A stretch of 20,300 nt of DNA, taken from contig CAIRFY010000299.1 of the NCBI GenBank assembly GCA_903877945.1, positions 1-20,300 on the forward strand, given 5' to 3'. The notes under the pieces were generated by a model that had not been told where the DNA came from, made no database searches, and saw only the letters and a list, made by a program, of their open reading frames with translations. The position numbers and the translations under genes were made by a program. This stretch comes from an uncultured Oscillochloris sp. (GTDB lineage Bacteria; Chloroflexota; Chloroflexia; Chloroflexales; Chloroflexaceae). Below, piece after piece: positions 18,055 through 20,300 of this stretch (position 1 is the first letter of the stretch; each line of letters starts with the position of its first letter).

Positions 18055-20300
18055 ATGAATGACACCCCTGAGTCTCTGGCCCGCCAGATCGCCGAACTTG
18101 AGGCCAGCCGTGCCCAGTCGCTGCCCGATGCGGTGCGCCGACTTGTGGAGCAAGAACTTGCTGCGCTCCGTCAGCAGCATGCCGCCCTGATCACCCTCAG
18201 CGGTGCGCAGATGGGCGACGTAAAGATGGGCGATGTGGCCGGTGGCGACATCACCTCGGTTGAGCAGCAGATCACCCAGACTATCAGTGGTGAGGCACAC
18301 GTCGGTGCGGCTATTGGAGGTAATGTCCACGGCGATGTGCAGACTGGCGGGGTGCGCAATGAGGGACTGATCCAGATCTTCCTCCAGGCGGCCGGCATTG
18401 CCGCGCCCTCCGACGACCAGCGCGAGATCGTCGCCGACTACCTCGATGGCCTGGCCCGCCGCTGCGACCAACTGCGCCTGCGGGGCGTCGTTGACTGGGA
18501 GCGCAAGCGCGGCAAGGCTCCCGACTTTACCCTCAGTCAGGTCTACATCACCCTCGCTGCGGATGCCTGGGTGACGATCCGCGTGAGTCCTGATCAGGAT
18601 TCGTTTACGCCTGAGTTGGAAGCTGGCAACCCCGATGACGTGCTGCCCCAGGATGCACGCCGCTGTGTGACCGATGCGGTCGGTGATGTGCGCCATTCCC
18701 GCAGTCCGCGTGACCGTCCCGACGATCTGGCGCAGGCTTCCGCGCAACTCCAGCGCCCGCTGTTGCTCACCGAGGCGCTCAGTCGGCGGCGGCGGCTGGT
18801 GCTGCTCGGCGGGCCGGGCAGTGGTAAGAGCACCTTCCTGCGCTACCTCGCCGTGGCCCTGGCCCGCGCCGGAGACGCGGCCTCGGATGTACCCGGCTGG
18901 TCGGCCGGGCCGCTGCTCCCCGTCTATGCCTCGCTGGGCGCGTTCGCCGCATGGCTCCAGCGCCAGCCCGCGCCCGCCTGCGATGCCAGCGCGCTCTGGC
19001 GCTATCTGCTGTCCAGTAATGAACACGAGACCCTGGCCGGGCTGGGCGATGCGCTACGCAAGGCGTTCCGCCGTGGTCGGCTGCTGCTGCTCCTTGATGG
19101 TCTTGATGAGGTGGCCGACCCGGCCCTACGCGCCCAGGTGGCGGCGGCGGTCGCCGCCCTGGCTGACCGCCACGAGGTCTTCGTTGTGGTGACCTGCCGG
19201 TCACGCTCGTTTGACGGCGCGGTCGCCGCGCCGCTGGCGGGATGGGACGACCCGGTGACGCTTGCGCCGTTCACCCTCGGCCAGATCCGCTCCTTCGTGC
19301 GTGGCTGGTATGCGGGCAGCGCCAGACGGGGCGCGTTCACCCCGCAGGAGGCGACGGGCCGCGCCGAGGCGTTGATCGAGCGGATCACCGCGTTGCCGAC
19401 CCTGCGCGACCTGGGAAAGACCCCGCTGCTGCTGACGATCATCACCATTCTGCACTATTACGAGGGTAAACTGCCCGAGGATCGCGCCGATCTCTACGAG
19501 GACATGGTGCAACTCTTACTAACCCGCTGGACGCAGCAGCGCCGCGAGGCCGACGCACCCCAGAGCTTGCTGGAGCGCCTGGCTATCCCTGGCCTGAAGG
19601 AGACCCAGTTGCGGCAGACGCTGGCCGCGCTGGCCTACCGCGCCCATCAGGGCGAGCGCTCGGCTGATGGGCGGGGGCTGCTGGAGCAGAGCGCCGTGCG
19701 CGATACCTTCACCCATCTGTTTCGGGAGTTTGGCCTGGCACCGGGGCGGGCCTACGAGCAGGCGCTGGTGGTGCTGGACTACCTTGAGGACGAGAGCGGG
19801 CTGCTGCTGCACGAGGGTGGTGAACGCTACGCCTTCCCGCATTTGACCTACGAGGAGTATCTGGCGGGCACGCACCTGATTGCTCAGGACTCGGTGGTGC
19901 GCCCGCTGGCCTTCCAGCAACTGGCCTACGACCACTGGCGGCGCGACCCGACCCGCTGGCGCGAGGTGATCCTGCTGGCGCTCGGATACGCCGTGCGCCA
20001 ACCCCGCCTGGAGACGGTGGCCCTGTGGATCCAGTTCATGATCAGCCCCCACCACGGGGAGCGCCAGCGTGGCCCGGCAGAGGTACATTCAGCCGCATCC
20101 TTTGCCGCCGAGGCACTGGTTGATATTGGTGGGCGAGGCCAGTTCGCCGGGGTGAGTACGGTTGATCTTCCTGCTCTCTGGATTCGTCTGTCCATGCTTC
20201 TGGCTGAAGTCGTCGAAGGAAGCGAACTTCCGGCCGTGGATCGTGTGCGTGCGGGGGTCATCCTGGCGGAGTTGGGCGACCCGCGCCCCGGCGTACGTGA
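18055..20300 (+). CDS. STAND/NACHT-family ATPase, partial (runs off the window)
   Basis: The frame is open from the ATG at 18055 to the edge, over 748 codons. A helical start (1-45) is followed by a Gly-Asp-rich segment (MGDVKMGDVAGGDITSVEQQ … GGNVHGDVQTGG, about 55-105), then a helical region, then the NTPase: Walker A GGPGSGKST (252-260), Walker B LLLLLDGLDEV (Asp348 to Glu352), VVTCRSR (sensor-type), PFTLGQIRSFV and PLLLTIITILHYYEGKLPE, typical of NACHT. The FPHLTYEEYLAG motif near 600 belongs to the C-terminal winged-helix part of NACHT proteins. The final visible text, RVRAGVILAELGDPRPGV, resembles the linker that precedes SUMF1/FGE-sulfatase-like domains in related Chloroflexota proteins, so such a domain may follow. 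STAND ATPases act as signal-activated switches, often in defence; the sensor and effector here are not known. Confidence 0.88.
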   Translation, partial: MNDTPESLARQIAELEASRAQSLPDAVRRLVEQELAALRQQHAALITLSGAQMGDVKMGDVAGGDITSVEQQITQTISGEAHVGAAIGGNVHGDVQTGGVRNEGLIQIFLQAAGIAAPSDDQREIVADYLDGLARRCDQLRLRGVVDWERKRGKAPDFTLSQVYITLAADAWVTIRVSPDQDSFTPELEAGNPDDVLPQDARRCVTDAVGDVRHSRSPRDRPDDLAQASAQLQRPLLLTEALSRRRRLVLLGGPGSGKSTFLRYLAVALARAGDAASDVPGWSAGPLLPVYASLGAFAAWLQRQPAPACDASALWRYLLSSNEHETLAGLGDALRKAFRRGRLLLLLDGLDEVADPALRAQVAAAVAALADRHEVFVVVTCRSRSFDGAVAAPLAGWDDPVTLAPFTLGQIRSFVRGWYAGSARRGAFTPQEATGRAEALIERITALPTLRDLGKTPLLLTIITILHYYEGKLPEDRADLYEDMVQLLLTRWTQQRREADAPQSLLERLAIPGLKETQLRQTLAALAYRAHQGERSADGRGLLEQSAVRDTFTHLFREFGLAPGRAYEQALVVLDYLEDESGLLLHEGGERYAFPHLTYEEYLAGTHLIAQDSVVRPLAFQQLAYDHWRRDPTRWREVILLALGYAVRQPRLETVALWIQFMISPHHGERQRGPAEVHSAASFAAEALVDIGGRGQFAGVSTVDLPALWIRLSMLLAEVVEGSELPAVDRVRAGVILAELGDPRPGVR

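Noticed and set aside
17702..18058. 118-codon plus-strand open frame before the NACHT gene
   Set aside because: It runs through a perfect palindrome and an inverted-repeat element, and the product has low-complexity, non-protein-like composition.
18052..19026. 324-codon minus-strand frame opposite the NACHT gene
   Set aside because: Antisense to clear NACHT motifs, including Walker A; long shadow frames are common in GC-rich DNA.

Overview
The window looks like an accessory, mobile-element-rich stretch of a Chloroflexota-type genome (Chloroflexus/Roseiflexus relatives). This assignment is an inference. It rests on a bacterial PHAX-domain protein, a STAND/NACHT ATPase with a likely SUMF1-type continuation, TPR-rich proteins, and a dispersed repeat of the 'TGTCATGCTGAGCG' type. 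No rRNA, tRNA or CRISPR array was seen.

Left part (1-5199): a graveyard. A partial gene end (2-91) is followed by a TPR remnant, one complete TPR gene (445-1170), and the 5' end of a second Clp-type ATPase gene (1529-1860). That Clp gene is broken by a frameshift, a 136-bp MITE with 40-bp inverted ends, a degraded IS630-like remnant and a complete 1809-bp IS1634-like element with a visible 6-bp target duplication. Next come a low-GC gap with short repeats, a 50-codon ORF with a good ribosome binding site, and an internally deleted IS701-like transposase on the minus strand.

Centre (5200-14221): the main feature, a five-gene plus-strand operon. It encodes (1) a Clp/Hsp100 ATPase with two AAA+ modules and no ClpB middle domain, (2) a 1169-residue TPR protein, (3) a J-domain-like protein without the HPD motif, (4) a divergent GrpE-like protein, and (5) an Hsp70/DnaK paralogue. 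This is a complete but divergent disaggregase-type set (Hsp100 + Hsp70 + J-like + exchange factor) with a giant TPR protein in the position of scaffold or client receptor. I do not recognise it as a described system. It is my main candidate for something new, either a specialised protein-quality-control machine or a chaperone-based conflict/defence module.

Right part (14222-20300): a transposase remnant whose end resembles the MITE ends; a protein joining a cold-shock-like domain, a PHAX RNA-binding domain and an unassigned C-terminal domain; a tandem duplicate of that last domain as a stand-alone ORF; a minus-strand pair (serine recombinase, then an unknown small protein); an intergenic region with a 28-bp perfect palindrome and a separate 22-bp inverted repeat; and a STAND/NACHT ATPase with a Gly-Asp-rich N-terminal segment that runs off the window.
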